Assembly: GCA_012800465.1 (NCBI GenBank)
Contig: JAAZJI010000033.1
Span: forward strand, 1-10,179
DNA: 10,179 bases
Reading direction: 5' to 3'
Origin: Spirochaetales bacterium
Lineage (GTDB): Bacteria; Spirochaetota; Spirochaetia; Sphaerochaetales; Sphaerochaetaceae
Made by a program: the position numbers and the translations under genes. Under the pieces are notes generated by a model. The model made no database searches. It was not told the DNA's origin and saw only the letters and a program-made list of their open reading frames with translations. Shown in pieces: positions 1 through 6,405 of this stretch (position 1 is the stretch's first letter; every line of letters starts with the position of its first letter).

Positions 1-862
1 GATGGTATTCCAATCATTCGCTTTGTATCCGCACATGAACATCTTTGAAAACGTCGCCTACGGGCTTCGTGTTCGAAAGATGGAGGAGAAAGAGATAAGA
101 AGGCGCGTCACGGAAGTGATGGAGCTTGTCGGTCTGACCGAGGAGCTGAAACGAAACCCTTCACCGACCGGACTCTCCGGCGGACAACAGCAACGCGTGG
201 CGATCGCCCGGGCTTTGGTATATGATCCGGATATTCTTCTGCTTGATGAACCGCTGGCCAATCTGGACGCGAAACTCCGCCGCTATATGCGGGCGGAGAT
301 CCGACGAATCCAGAAAGCGACGAACATCACTACCATTTTCGTTACCCACGACCAGGAGGAGGCGATGGCGATCGGTGACCGCCTGGCGGTGCTCCGCAAA
401 GGGGTCATCGAACAGATCGGCACCAGCGACGAGCTGTATACGAATCCTTCGAACGCCTTCGTCGCCAACTTCATCGGCAAGATGAACTTCTTCAATGCCG
501 CCTTGGCAGGCTCCCACTCCGCAAAGATTGATGGTACGAAGGTGGTGGTAGACGTGAAACCCGAACGATCCCGGTTGGAAGCGGGCTTGAAGAAGGGGAG
601 CGAAGTGTATGTCGGGGCTCGCCCGGAGCAGCTTGAAATCGTCGAAGAAGCAAGCGATCAAACAATCGCCGCGACGGTTCAGATCATCCAGCACCTCGGA
701 CAGGTCGTTCGATATGAAGTGCTGTTGGACAAGGCGATCAGCCCTGCGACGATGGAGATCGACATGCCTCATTATTTGAGCAATGTCCGGGAACGGGATC
801 CGGTCTTCATCCGCTTCAAGGAAGGGCTGCCGTTCCTCTTCAATCGGGAGGAGCAGAACTGA
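1..862 (+). CDS. ABC transporter ATP-binding protein, PotA/FbpC/AfuC-like (5' partial)
   Basis: This is the cytoplasmic ATPase subunit of an importer, powering the permease encoded next. The reading frame is open at base 1. The ATG at base 2 is internal, because the first visible residues are the Q-loop ([10 protein letters not shown]), so the Walker A region lies upstream of the window. Counting that Met as residue 1, the ABC signature LSGGQQQ is at 58-64, Walker B ending in LLLDEP at 79-84, the D-loop just after it, and the switch His (VTHDQEEA) at 116. Residues from about 165 to 283 form a C-terminal TOBE-like regulatory domain, as in the spermidine, iron and sugar subclass. The stretch before the signature (NPSPTG) differs from the usual YPHQ type. 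The stop codon overlaps the permease start by one base (TGATG), indicating translational coupling. Family assignment is firm; the substrate cannot be read from this subunit. Confidence 0.95.
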   Translation, partial: MVFQSFALYPHMNIFENVAYGLRVRKMEEKEIRRRVTEVMELVGLTEELKRNPSPTGLSGGQQQRVAIARALVYDPDILLLDEPLANLDAKLRRYMRAEIRRIQKATNITTIFVTHDQEEAMAIGDRLAVLRKGVIEQIGTSDELYTNPSNAFVANFIGKMNFFNAALAGSHSAKIDGTKVVVDVKPERSRLEAGLKKGSEVYVGARPEQLEIVEEASDQTIAATVQIIQHLGQVVRYEVLLDKAISPATMEIDMPHYLSNVRERDPVFIRFKEGLPFLFNREEQN

Positions 863-2568
863 TGAGTCACGATCCTGTCAATGCAAAGAAGATGCGCAAG
901 GATATAACGCCGTACCTGATATTCACCCTTCCTCTGGTGTTCATGATGATTTTCCTCATGTATCCGATGGTCTTGACGATTCTGCGAGCGTTCATGCCCT
1001 CCGGAAACAAACTGCGGATGGGTGCTTTCTCGATCGACGGGTTCACGAAATTCTTCACCAGTTCGATGTACAAGAAAGCGTTGAACAACTCCTTCATCGT
1101 CAGCCTCTCGGTAACCGGATTGTGCATCCTCATCGGAGTTCCGATGGGGTACTTCGTTGCCAGGGTGAAGATTCCCGGCAAGAATATGATGCTCAGCCTG
1201 GGAATCCTTCCCATCATCATGCCCTCCTTCGTCGGGGCGTTCACCTGGGTTATCCTTCTCGGGCGCCAAGGCGTGGTCCGCCACTTCCTGAACGTGCTTC
1301 TTTCACCCTTTGGGATCACGATCCCGACGATCTACGGAATGTTCGGGATGATATTGTGCATGACGCTGACCTACTATCCCTTTGTCTTCCAGCTTGCCTA
1401 CGGGGCGTTCGCCTCGGCGAATGCCCTGCTTGAGGAGGCGGGGATGCTTATGGGAGCTTCGCGGTGGCATATCTTCCGAACGATCACCTTCCCCCTGATT
1501 CTCCCGAGTCTCGGAGCCGGAGCTCTGCTGGTGTTCGTCCGGGCGATCGGGAACTTCGGAATTCCCGCGATCATCGGCGGCGACAAGTATGTGCTTCCGA
1601 CCTTGATCTACTTCAGAGTCAACGGGTTCTGGGATCTCAACGGGGCCGCCTCGATCGCGATCGTGAACGTCGCGATAACCGCCCTCGTGCTCTATCTGCA
1701 GAAACGGATCGTCAGCAGGCATGAGTATGAGACGATCTCGGCGACCCACTCGGAGATCAGGCAGCACGACGGCAAGGCGATCCGGATCATCGCGTTCGTA
1801 TACTGCGCGATCATCCTCGTCGTCTCCCTTCTGCCCCAGGTCACGATCATCGTGATGTCGTTCTTTGAAAAGTGGGTAGGTCTCTTTCCCGAAGGGTTCA
1901 CCCTCCGCCACTATACCCGAATTCCGGCACACTCGCACAAGGAGCTGTTCAATACCTTCTATCTTTCCATCATGGCGACGGTTCTGTCCGCGCTGCTCGG
2001 CTCGCTCGTCGCCTACATCACCGAGCGGAAGAAGCCGAGGGGGGCGGCCTTGCTGGATATGTCGATCATGATGCCGTTCATCCTTCCCGGAACCGTGGTA
2101 TCGGTAGCGCTCCTGTCCGCATTCAGCGGCAACAGCATCATCAAGTTGACGGGCACGTATACGATTATCGTCATCTCCTACATGGTCAGACGGACCCCGT
2201 ACGTATATCGAAGCGTTGCGGCGAGTCTCTCGCAGCTCAATCCATCCCTCGAAGAGGCTTCCACGATCGCCGGGGCGAACTGGTTCTATACCTTCCGCCG
2301 GGTCAGCGTGCCGCTGATCATGCCGGCGATCATCTCAGGCTCGATTCTGACGTTGACGACCCTGCTTCAGGAGTTGAGCACGACGATTCTTCTCTACAGC
2401 TCGAAAACGAGAACCGTGCCGATCCAGATCTATGGTGCGGTCGCCGATGGAAAACTCGGCGAGGCGAGCGCGTTGTCGGTGGTTCTTCTCATCGTCGTCT
2501 TCGTGATCGTGTACGCGATGAACCGGAAACAGGGGAAGTCGATCGCTTCGGCGTTCAAGATGGGGTAG
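862..2568 (+). CDS. Two-domain ABC transporter permease, FbpB/AfuB-like
   Basis: An integral inner-membrane protein of 568 residues that forms the whole translocation channel. It has two tandem binding-protein-dependent permease domains, each with an EAA loop for docking the ATPase. The first is LEEAGMLMGAS at 190-200, continuing to PLILP at 211-215. The second is LEEASTIAGA at 463-472, continuing to PLIMP. The first membrane helix covers about 18-41, and a hydrophilic linker at about 281-306 separates the halves. GGAGGAG at 847-853 lies 8 bases before the ATG and inside the ATPase gene. Fused permeases of this length are typical of the FbpB/AfuB/ThiP group. Most are annotated as ferric-iron permeases, but AfuB is known to serve a hexose-phosphate importer, and the downstream phosphosugar genes favour that kind of substrate here. 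No binding-protein gene is visible; it may lie upstream of the window. Confidence 0.93.
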   Translation: MSHDPVNAKKMRKDITPYLIFTLPLVFMMIFLMYPMVLTILRAFMPSGNKLRMGAFSIDGFTKFFTSSMYKKALNNSFIVSLSVTGLCILIGVPMGYFVARVKIPGKNMMLSLGILPIIMPSFVGAFTWVILLGRQGVVRHFLNVLLSPFGITIPTIYGMFGMILCMTLTYYPFVFQLAYGAFASANALLEEAGMLMGASRWHIFRTITFPLILPSLGAGALLVFVRAIGNFGIPAIIGGDKYVLPTLIYFRVNGFWDLNGAASIAIVNVAITALVLYLQKRIVSRHEYETISATHSEIRQHDGKAIRIIAFVYCAIILVVSLLPQVTIIVMSFFEKWVGLFPEGFTLRHYTRIPAHSHKELFNTFYLSIMATVLSALLGSLVAYITERKKPRGAALLDMSIMMPFILPGTVVSVALLSAFSGNSIIKLTGTYTIIVISYMVRRTPYVYRSVAASLSQLNPSLEEASTIAGANWFYTFRRVSVPLIMPAIISGSILTLTTLLQELSTTILLYSSKTRTVPIQIYGAVADGKLGEASALSVVLLIVVFVIVYAMNRKQGKSIASAFKMG

Positions 2569-2640
2569 ATGATGCATCGGTGACATGTGCCGACTCAGCC
2601 TCTTTCGTTTCGGGGTCGAGTGTCTTCAGCCATGGTGTCG

Positions 2641-2674
2641 CCGCTTGGCGGGCTATAGCTTTGGGCCGAAGCGG
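2641..2674 (+). repeat. Imperfect inverted repeat (possible mRNA stem-loop)
   Basis: CCGCTT at 2641-2646 pairs with AAGCGG at 2669-2674. GGC at 2647-2649 pairs with GCC at 2665-2667, leaving one bulged G. The 15-base loop contains the palindrome GCTATAGC. No T-run follows, so this is not a standard terminator. It might be a processing or attenuation structure, or chance. Confidence 0.3.
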
Positions 2675-2769
2675 GAAATGAATGGATGCAGATTCGAAAT
2701 CGATCCGGTCCGCCGGTGGAAGTTCCGGTAGAGGATCCGTTTCATAGTTTGAGAACAGTGACGTAGATG

Positions 2770-2778
2770 AGGAGAAGG
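2770..2778 (+). promoter_or_regulatory. Ribosome binding site that fixes the mutase start
   Basis: AGGAGAAGG lies upstream of the ATG at 2782, with AGGAG ending 7 bases before it. An in-frame ATG at 2767 would place this Shine-Dalgarno sequence inside the coding region and has no ribosome binding site of its own. Start 2782 is therefore preferred. Confidence 0.75.
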
Positions 2779-2781
2779 CCG

Positions 2782-4377
2782 ATGAGCTACCAACGATTGA
2801 CTGAAGCAGAGCGGAGCGCGCTGAATACGAGCATGTTCAAGGCGTACGACATCCGGACCAAAAGCGAACATTTACCCAAAGAATTGTCCATTCGCCTTCT
2901 TGAGGCGATCGCCCGGTATTATCACGAGATTCTTTCCGTCGACACCGTCATCCTCGGCCGGGACGCCCGCCTGGCGGCTCCCCGGCTGATGGAGGAAGCG
3001 ATAGAGATCTTCCCGGCCTTCGGGTTGGATGTGGTCGTGAACCCCCTCCAAAGCTCGACCTGTCAATTCTACTTCAGCTGCATGCAGCATCCGGGTGCCG
3101 GAGGAATCATGTTCACCGCGAGCCACAACCCCGGCGAATACATCGGATTGAAGCTGGTAGCCCCGCCGCTTAGGGCATTGGCGCTCGGATCCGGCCCGAA
3201 AGGAGGGATCGTCGCGATCCGGGATTTCTACGCCGCCGGTTCCAACAGGCCCTCGACGAAAACCCGGGGGAGAGTGTCCATCAGGCGATACCTCGACCAA
3301 TACATCGAGTACTCCCGCACTCTTGCCGGGGTGGATGACGCCACCTTGAAAGGGGTGCCGATCATGGTCGATTTCCTCAGCGGGGCTGCCGGAACGGAGG
3401 TCGCCGAAGCGCTGATGAGAAGCGGGGCGGAGCTTTCCGTTCGTAATCTCGTTCCCGATGGCACCTTCCCCGCCGGGGAGCCCAATCCGATCGCCTACGA
3501 ATCGCTGAGACCGACGACCGAGCTGATGAAGAAGGGTAACTGGGCGTTCGGCTTCGCGTTCGACGGAGATGGGGATCGGATGGATCTGATGGATAGGCAC
3601 GGAGAGCAGGTTCCCCCTTCCTTCAACCTCTCCATCCTCATCCCCGAAGTCAGAGCCTATTTCGAATCGGTTCACGCTCGGGGATACTGGGGTTCAGCCC
3701 CGTTCGATCCGCAGATGTTCTACGACGTGAAGGCGAATCCGCTTTCCATCGTGCTTCAGGCGAAAGCGGGGATGGGCGTCCACATCATCCGGAACGGGCA
3801 CTCGTTCATCAAGGAAGCGCTTCGGAAGAACCTCGGTGATCAATACGTGCTGGCCAGCGAGGAGTCCGCCCACTACTACATGAACTTCCCCTATGACCTT
3901 TCCGATCCTTCGAAAGGGTTCGCCTCCACGGAAAACACGCTGTTCTTCGCCCTCCTGACCGCCCGGATGTACAGCCGATATCCGGAAAAATATGAACAGG
4001 CGATGAAACTTCAGGACTCGATCCACCGTCGGAGGGAATGGCCATGCCACTTCTTCGACGACAAGCACCTCAAACCGGTCGTCAGCGAGGTCGAGCGAAT
4101 CTTTTCCGACCGGGGGTTGACGGTCTTCAAGGAGATGGAGGATGGATCCTCCCTGGATGCGACCTTGATGCGCAAGGGTCTTCCCCTGAAGATCGACGCG
4201 TCCTCCGATCTGAAAGGATCCTGGCTGCAGGTCGCCCAGCGGATCAGCCGAAGCGAAGAGGGGATCGCCCGCTGGGAGGTCGCTTCATCCACGAAGGAGG
4301 GGCTTGAGGAGGCGGTCGGCCTGATCATGGCGGTGACGGACCGGTATGTGGATCAAGGGGAGGCCGAGTATGTGTAG
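2782..4377 (+). CDS. Divergent alpha-D-phosphohexomutase (phosphomanno/phosphoglucomutase-like)
   Basis: A cytoplasmic enzyme expected to move phosphate between C1 and C6 of a hexose through a phosphoserine. It has 531 residues from the ATG at 2782; PMM/PGM enzymes usually have about 450-460. In order: N-terminal FKAYDIR at 19-25 (canonical FRAYDIRG); active-site TASHNP at 112-117 with catalytic Ser114; metal loop DGDGDR at 261-266; a GHSFIK motif in domain 3; a sugar-specificity loop reading SEESAH at 359-364 where PMM/PGM has GEMSGH; and a C-terminal phosphate-binding loop reading RISRSEEG at 487-494 where RPSGTEP is usual. Catalytic Ser, metal ligands and the first Arg and Ser of the phosphate loop are kept, so it is probably active, but both substrate loops differ. 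Position before nagA and nagB suggests an (N-acetyl)hexosamine phosphate or other hexose phosphate substrate. This is inferred; glucose or mannose phosphate remains possible. Confidence 0.9.
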   Translation: MSYQRLTEAERSALNTSMFKAYDIRTKSEHLPKELSIRLLEAIARYYHEILSVDTVILGRDARLAAPRLMEEAIEIFPAFGLDVVVNPLQSSTCQFYFSCMQHPGAGGIMFTASHNPGEYIGLKLVAPPLRALALGSGPKGGIVAIRDFYAAGSNRPSTKTRGRVSIRRYLDQYIEYSRTLAGVDDATLKGVPIMVDFLSGAAGTEVAEALMRSGAELSVRNLVPDGTFPAGEPNPIAYESLRPTTELMKKGNWAFGFAFDGDGDRMDLMDRHGEQVPPSFNLSILIPEVRAYFESVHARGYWGSAPFDPQMFYDVKANPLSIVLQAKAGMGVHIIRNGHSFIKEALRKNLGDQYVLASEESAHYYMNFPYDLSDPSKGFASTENTLFFALLTARMYSRYPEKYEQAMKLQDSIHRRREWPCHFFDDKHLKPVVSEVERIFSDRGLTVFKEMEDGSSLDATLMRKGLPLKIDASSDLKGSWLQVAQRISRSEEGIARWEVASSTKEGLEEAVGLIMAVTDRYVDQGEAEYV

Positions 4378-4389
4378 TCGCGACATAAT

Positions 4390-4416
4390 GATATGCTCCT
4401 GCAACAAAGCGATATG
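4390..4416 (+). repeat. Two GATATG direct repeats 21 bp apart before nagA
   Basis: GATATG occurs at 4390-4395 and again at 4411-4416, in the 90-base gap between the mutase gene and nagA. A 21-bp offset is two helical turns and is the spacing of half-sites used by AraC itself. The repeat is short and may be chance. Confidence 0.2.
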
Positions 4417-4439
4417 GTTTGCGGAATAAAGACATGGTA

Positions 4440-4451
4440 CCGTGTACACGG
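4440..4451. promoter_or_regulatory. Perfect 12-bp palindrome upstream of nagA (candidate operator)
   Basis: CCGTGTACACGG is its own reverse complement. It ends 5 bases before the nagA Shine-Dalgarno sequence, in a gap with AT-rich stretches. A repressor bound here could control nagA. Two or three 12-bp palindromes are expected by chance in 10 kb, so position is the main support. Confidence 0.35.
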
Positions 4452-4456
4452 GAATG

Positions 4457-4463
4457 AGGAGGG
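4457..4463 (+). promoter_or_regulatory. Ribosome binding site supporting a GTG start for nagA
   Basis: AGGAGGG at 4457-4463 sits 4 bases before GTG at 4468. The protein from this GTG begins with the short beta strand normal for the amidohydrolase N-terminus, and no ATG lies nearby in frame. This supports GTG as the true start. Confidence 0.8.
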
Positions 4464-4467
4464 TTGA

Positions 4468-5661
4468 GTGCACCTGTTCATCAATGCCACCTTGGTTCTT
4501 GAAGACTCGCTGATCCACGACGGGTATCTTCTCGAGGAGGATGGCGTCATCAAGGAATTCGGATCGATGCCGGCGCCACCGTTCGACGGGAGGACGATCG
4601 ACTGCAACGGGCTCTACCTCGGCCCCGGTTTCGTCGATATCCATACCCATGGGGCCGGAGGACACGATTATATGGACGGAGGCGTCGAAGCGTTCGTCCG
4701 GGCCGCCAAGGCGCACATGAGGTTCGGAGCGACCACGATTCTGCCGACCACGCTTTCCTCCACCGACGAACACCTGTATCGTGCGTTCAAGGATTTCAAG
4801 GCCGCGAAAGCCGTTTCGAATGGAATGCCGCACCTTCCGGGTCTCCATCTGGAAGGGCCCTACTTCTGCCCCAAGGAAAAAGGAGCGATGGAGGAACGAC
4901 ACCTCCGAACGCCGGATCCCGGACACTACATGCCGATTCTGGAAGCCGGGGAAGGTTTGATCCGACGCTGGTCCTTCGCTCCCGAACTGCCGGGGGCGTA
5001 CGAGATGGCCGATGTGCTCAAGAAGGAAGGAATCCACCTCTCCGCCGCCCATACCTGCGCCACCTACGACCAGATGCTGAAGGCGGTCGACCATGGGGTC
5101 GAGCTGCTGACCCATTTCTATTCGGCGATGTCGACGATTGTCCGGATAGGTGGTTTCAGGGTGCTGGGGGTGATCGAAAGCGGCTATCTCATCGACGACC
5201 TGAAGCTGGAGATCATCGCCGACGGGATCCACCTGCCGCCGGAGCTGCTTCGACTCATCTACAAGTGCAAGGATGCCGACAGCATCTGCGCGACTACCGA
5301 CAGCATGCGGGCCGCCGGACTGCCGGAAGGGCCGTCGATCCTCGGTCCGCTTGAGGGTGGAACCGAGGTGATCGTCGAGGACGGGATCGCCAAGATGCCC
5401 GACAAGACCTCATTCGCCGGAAGCGTGTGCACCACGGACCGGATGGTCCGGACGCTCATGAAACACGTCGGTCTCACTCTGCCGCAAGCGGTGAAAGCAT
5501 CAAGCCTGCTGCCGGCCCGGTTCATGGGCCTCGATTCCCTGACGGGGTCGATCGCCGTGGGAAAGCAGGCCGATTTGCTTATATTCGATGAAGATATTAT
5601 AATACGAAGTGTATATGTGAGTGGAACGAACACTCACTCAGCGACAGCGAAGGAGGAGTAA
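4468..5661 (+). CDS. nagA: N-acetylglucosamine-6-phosphate deacetylase
   Basis: A cytoplasmic metal-dependent amidohydrolase that removes acetate from GlcNAc-6-phosphate to give glucosamine-6-phosphate, feeding NagB. It has 397 residues, normal for the family, from a GTG start with a strong ribosome binding site. Visible motifs: HxH metal site in GFVDIHTHG (His59, His61); LHLEGPYF with metal ligand Glu129, followed by KGA; His195 in SAAHT; His216 in THFYSAMS; IADGIH with His255; and catalytic Asp278 in TTDSMRAAG. A typical C-terminal beta-sandwich segment (GSIAVGKQADLLIFDED) follows. THFYSAMS replaces the THLFNAM of E. coli NagA, a variant I associate from memory with a NagA subgroup in anaerobes. 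The last 30 codons are unusually AT-rich, with ATT-ATA-ATA for three Ile, and overlap a promoter-like element. The 90-base gap after the mutase gene suggests co-transcription, possibly with an extra promoter. Confidence 0.93.
   Translation: MHLFINATLVLEDSLIHDGYLLEEDGVIKEFGSMPAPPFDGRTIDCNGLYLGPGFVDIHTHGAGGHDYMDGGVEAFVRAAKAHMRFGATTILPTTLSSTDEHLYRAFKDFKAAKAVSNGMPHLPGLHLEGPYFCPKEKGAMEERHLRTPDPGHYMPILEAGEGLIRRWSFAPELPGAYEMADVLKKEGIHLSAAHTCATYDQMLKAVDHGVELLTHFYSAMSTIVRIGGFRVLGVIESGYLIDDLKLEIIADGIHLPPELLRLIYKCKDADSICATTDSMRAAGLPEGPSILGPLEGGTEVIVEDGIAKMPDKTSFAGSVCTTDRMVRTLMKHVGLTLPQAVKASSLLPARFMGLDSLTGSIAVGKQADLLIFDEDIIIRSVYVSGTNTHSATAKEE
5575..5603 (+). promoter_or_regulatory. Candidate promoter inside the 3' end of nagA, driving nagB
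   Basis: TTGCTT at 5575-5580 is followed after exactly 17 bases by TATAAT at 5598-5603. The -10 matches the sigma-70 consensus in full; the -35 matches at three of six positions. It sits in an AT-rich island in otherwise GC-rich sequence. Transcription would begin near 5610, about 50 bases before nagB. Confidence 0.5.
5617..5637. promoter_or_regulatory. Perfect 7-bp inverted repeat between candidate promoter and nagB
   Basis: GTGAGTG at 5617-5623 and CACTCAC at 5631-5637 are exact reverse complements around a 7-base spacer. The repeat lies within nagA codons, just after the predicted transcription start and 12 bases before the nagB ribosome binding site. It could be an operator for a dimeric repressor or a hairpin in the nagB leader. 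Confidence 0.45.
5650..5658 (+). promoter_or_regulatory. nagB ribosome binding site within the nagA end
   Basis: AAGGAGGAG directly precedes the nagA stop codon TAA (5659-5661), and the nagB ATG follows at 5664. This near-ideal site would couple nagB translation to the end of nagA. Confidence 0.85.
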
Positions 5662-5663
5662 CC

Positions 5664-6404
5664 ATGAGTATTTCAATTTTCATTGCCGACAGCCCGCAGG
5701 AACTGGGGAAAAAAGCGGCCGGACGGATCGTCGATCTGCTGAAGGCGGCGATCGAGGAAAAAGGAGAAGCGCGAATCATTCTTTCCACCGGCGCCAGCCA
5801 GTTCGATACCCTTGAAGCTCTGTTGCAATCGGATGTCGACTGGTCCAAGGTGGAGATGTTCCATCTCGACGAATATGTGGGCCTGCCGGAAACCCATCCT
5901 GCCAGCTTCCGCAAGTATCTGAAGGAACGGTTCGTTTCCAAGGTAAACCTGAAAGCCGCCCACTTCGTCGACGGCGAGGGTGACATCGAAGGGAAGCGGG
6001 CGAAGCTCTCCGCCATCATCAAGGAGAAGCCGGTCGATGTGGGAATCGTCGGAATCGGCGAAAACGGACATATCGCTTTCAACGATCCCCCGGCGGACTT
6101 CGAGGCCACCGACGCATATATCGTTGTCGAACTGGACGAGCGCTGCAAGCAGCAGCAGGTGAGCGAAGGGTGGTTCGCGACGCTGAACGATGTTCCCAAG
6201 ACCGCCGTAACGATGAGTCCCAAGCAGATCATGTCCTGCAAGCATATCATCACCCCCGTTCCCTATGCGGTGAAAGCGGAAGCGGTATACAACACGATCA
6301 CCTCCAAGGTCGATCGGATGATCCCCGCCACGCTCCTGAAGACCCACCCCGACTGGAACCTGTTCCTCGACCAGGACTCGGCGGCGAAGCTGCTCGCCCG
6401 GTAG
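5664..6404 (+). CDS. nagB: Glucosamine-6-phosphate deaminase
   Basis: A cytoplasmic aldose-ketose isomerase that turns glucosamine-6-phosphate into fructose-6-phosphate and ammonia, the last step of amino-sugar breakdown before glycolysis. It has 246 residues, similar to the short Bacillus-type NagB and lacking E. coli's longer C-terminal part. Motifs: phosphate loop STGASQ at 41-46 (PTGGTP in E. coli); LDEYVGL with Asp69, equivalent to catalytic Asp72; and GIGENGHIAFNDP at 130-142, with catalytic His136. Asn134 stands where E. coli has Asp141, and Asp141 where E. coli has Glu148. Such exchanges occur in divergent members, so activity is likely, but galactosamine-6-phosphate or another 2-amino sugar phosphate is a possible substrate. 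Its stop codon faces the araC stop codon across a single base. Confidence 0.92.
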   Translation: MSISIFIADSPQELGKKAAGRIVDLLKAAIEEKGEARIILSTGASQFDTLEALLQSDVDWSKVEMFHLDEYVGLPETHPASFRKYLKERFVSKVNLKAAHFVDGEGDIEGKRAKLSAIIKEKPVDVGIVGIGENGHIAFNDPPADFEATDAYIVVELDERCKQQQVSEGWFATLNDVPKTAVTMSPKQIMSCKHIITPVPYAVKAEAVYNTITSKVDRMIPATLLKTHPDWNLFLDQDSAAKLLAR

Positions 6405-6405
6405 G

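Larger units (their letters stand above)
2569..2781. other. 213-base non-coding gap between permease and mutase genes
   Basis: No credible gene lies here on either strand. The gap separates the transporter genes from the phosphosugar enzyme genes and could hold a promoter, leader or processing site. Visible structure includes a bulged stem at 2641-2674 and three CCGGT copies between about 2705 and 2730. I found no convincing -35/-10 pair and no stem followed by a T-run, so a simple intrinsic terminator is not supported. Confidence 0.6.

Noticed and set aside
161-772. 203-codon minus-strand open frame opposite the ATPase gene
   Set aside because: Its product has no recognisable domain and is rich in Arg, His and Asp, as expected for the antisense of a GC-rich gene; the plus-strand ATPase is certain.
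1651-1666. CGATCGCGATCG palindrome in the permease gene
   Set aside because: It lies in Ser-Ile-Ala-Ile-Val codons of GC-rich coding sequence, where CG and GATC are common; no regulatory context.
2-2568. Calling the ABC genes ferric-iron transport genes (fbpBC)
   Set aside because: The family match allows it, but the downstream phosphosugar genes and known AfuABC function argue against naming a substrate without the binding protein.
1872-2681. Plus-strand 269-codon open frame running from the permease gene into the gap
   Set aside because: It is out of frame with the permease, its composition is Arg- and Gly-rich without motifs, and it has no ribosome binding site. It does not explain the gap.
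2872-3675. 267-codon minus-strand open frame opposite the mutase gene
   Set aside because: The opposite strand encodes the mutase with all its motifs; this product is low-complexity and charged, without family features.
4200-4221. Reading DASSDLKGSW in the mutase as a destroyed phosphate-binding loop
   Set aside because: A better alignment places the loop a little later, at RISRSEEG (residues 487-494), where Arg, Ser and Glu are kept and the following RWEV fits the usual strand.
4285-5232. 315-codon minus-strand open frame opposite nagA
   Set aside because: nagA motifs on the plus strand are unambiguous; the antisense product has no domain and spans the nagA regulatory gap.
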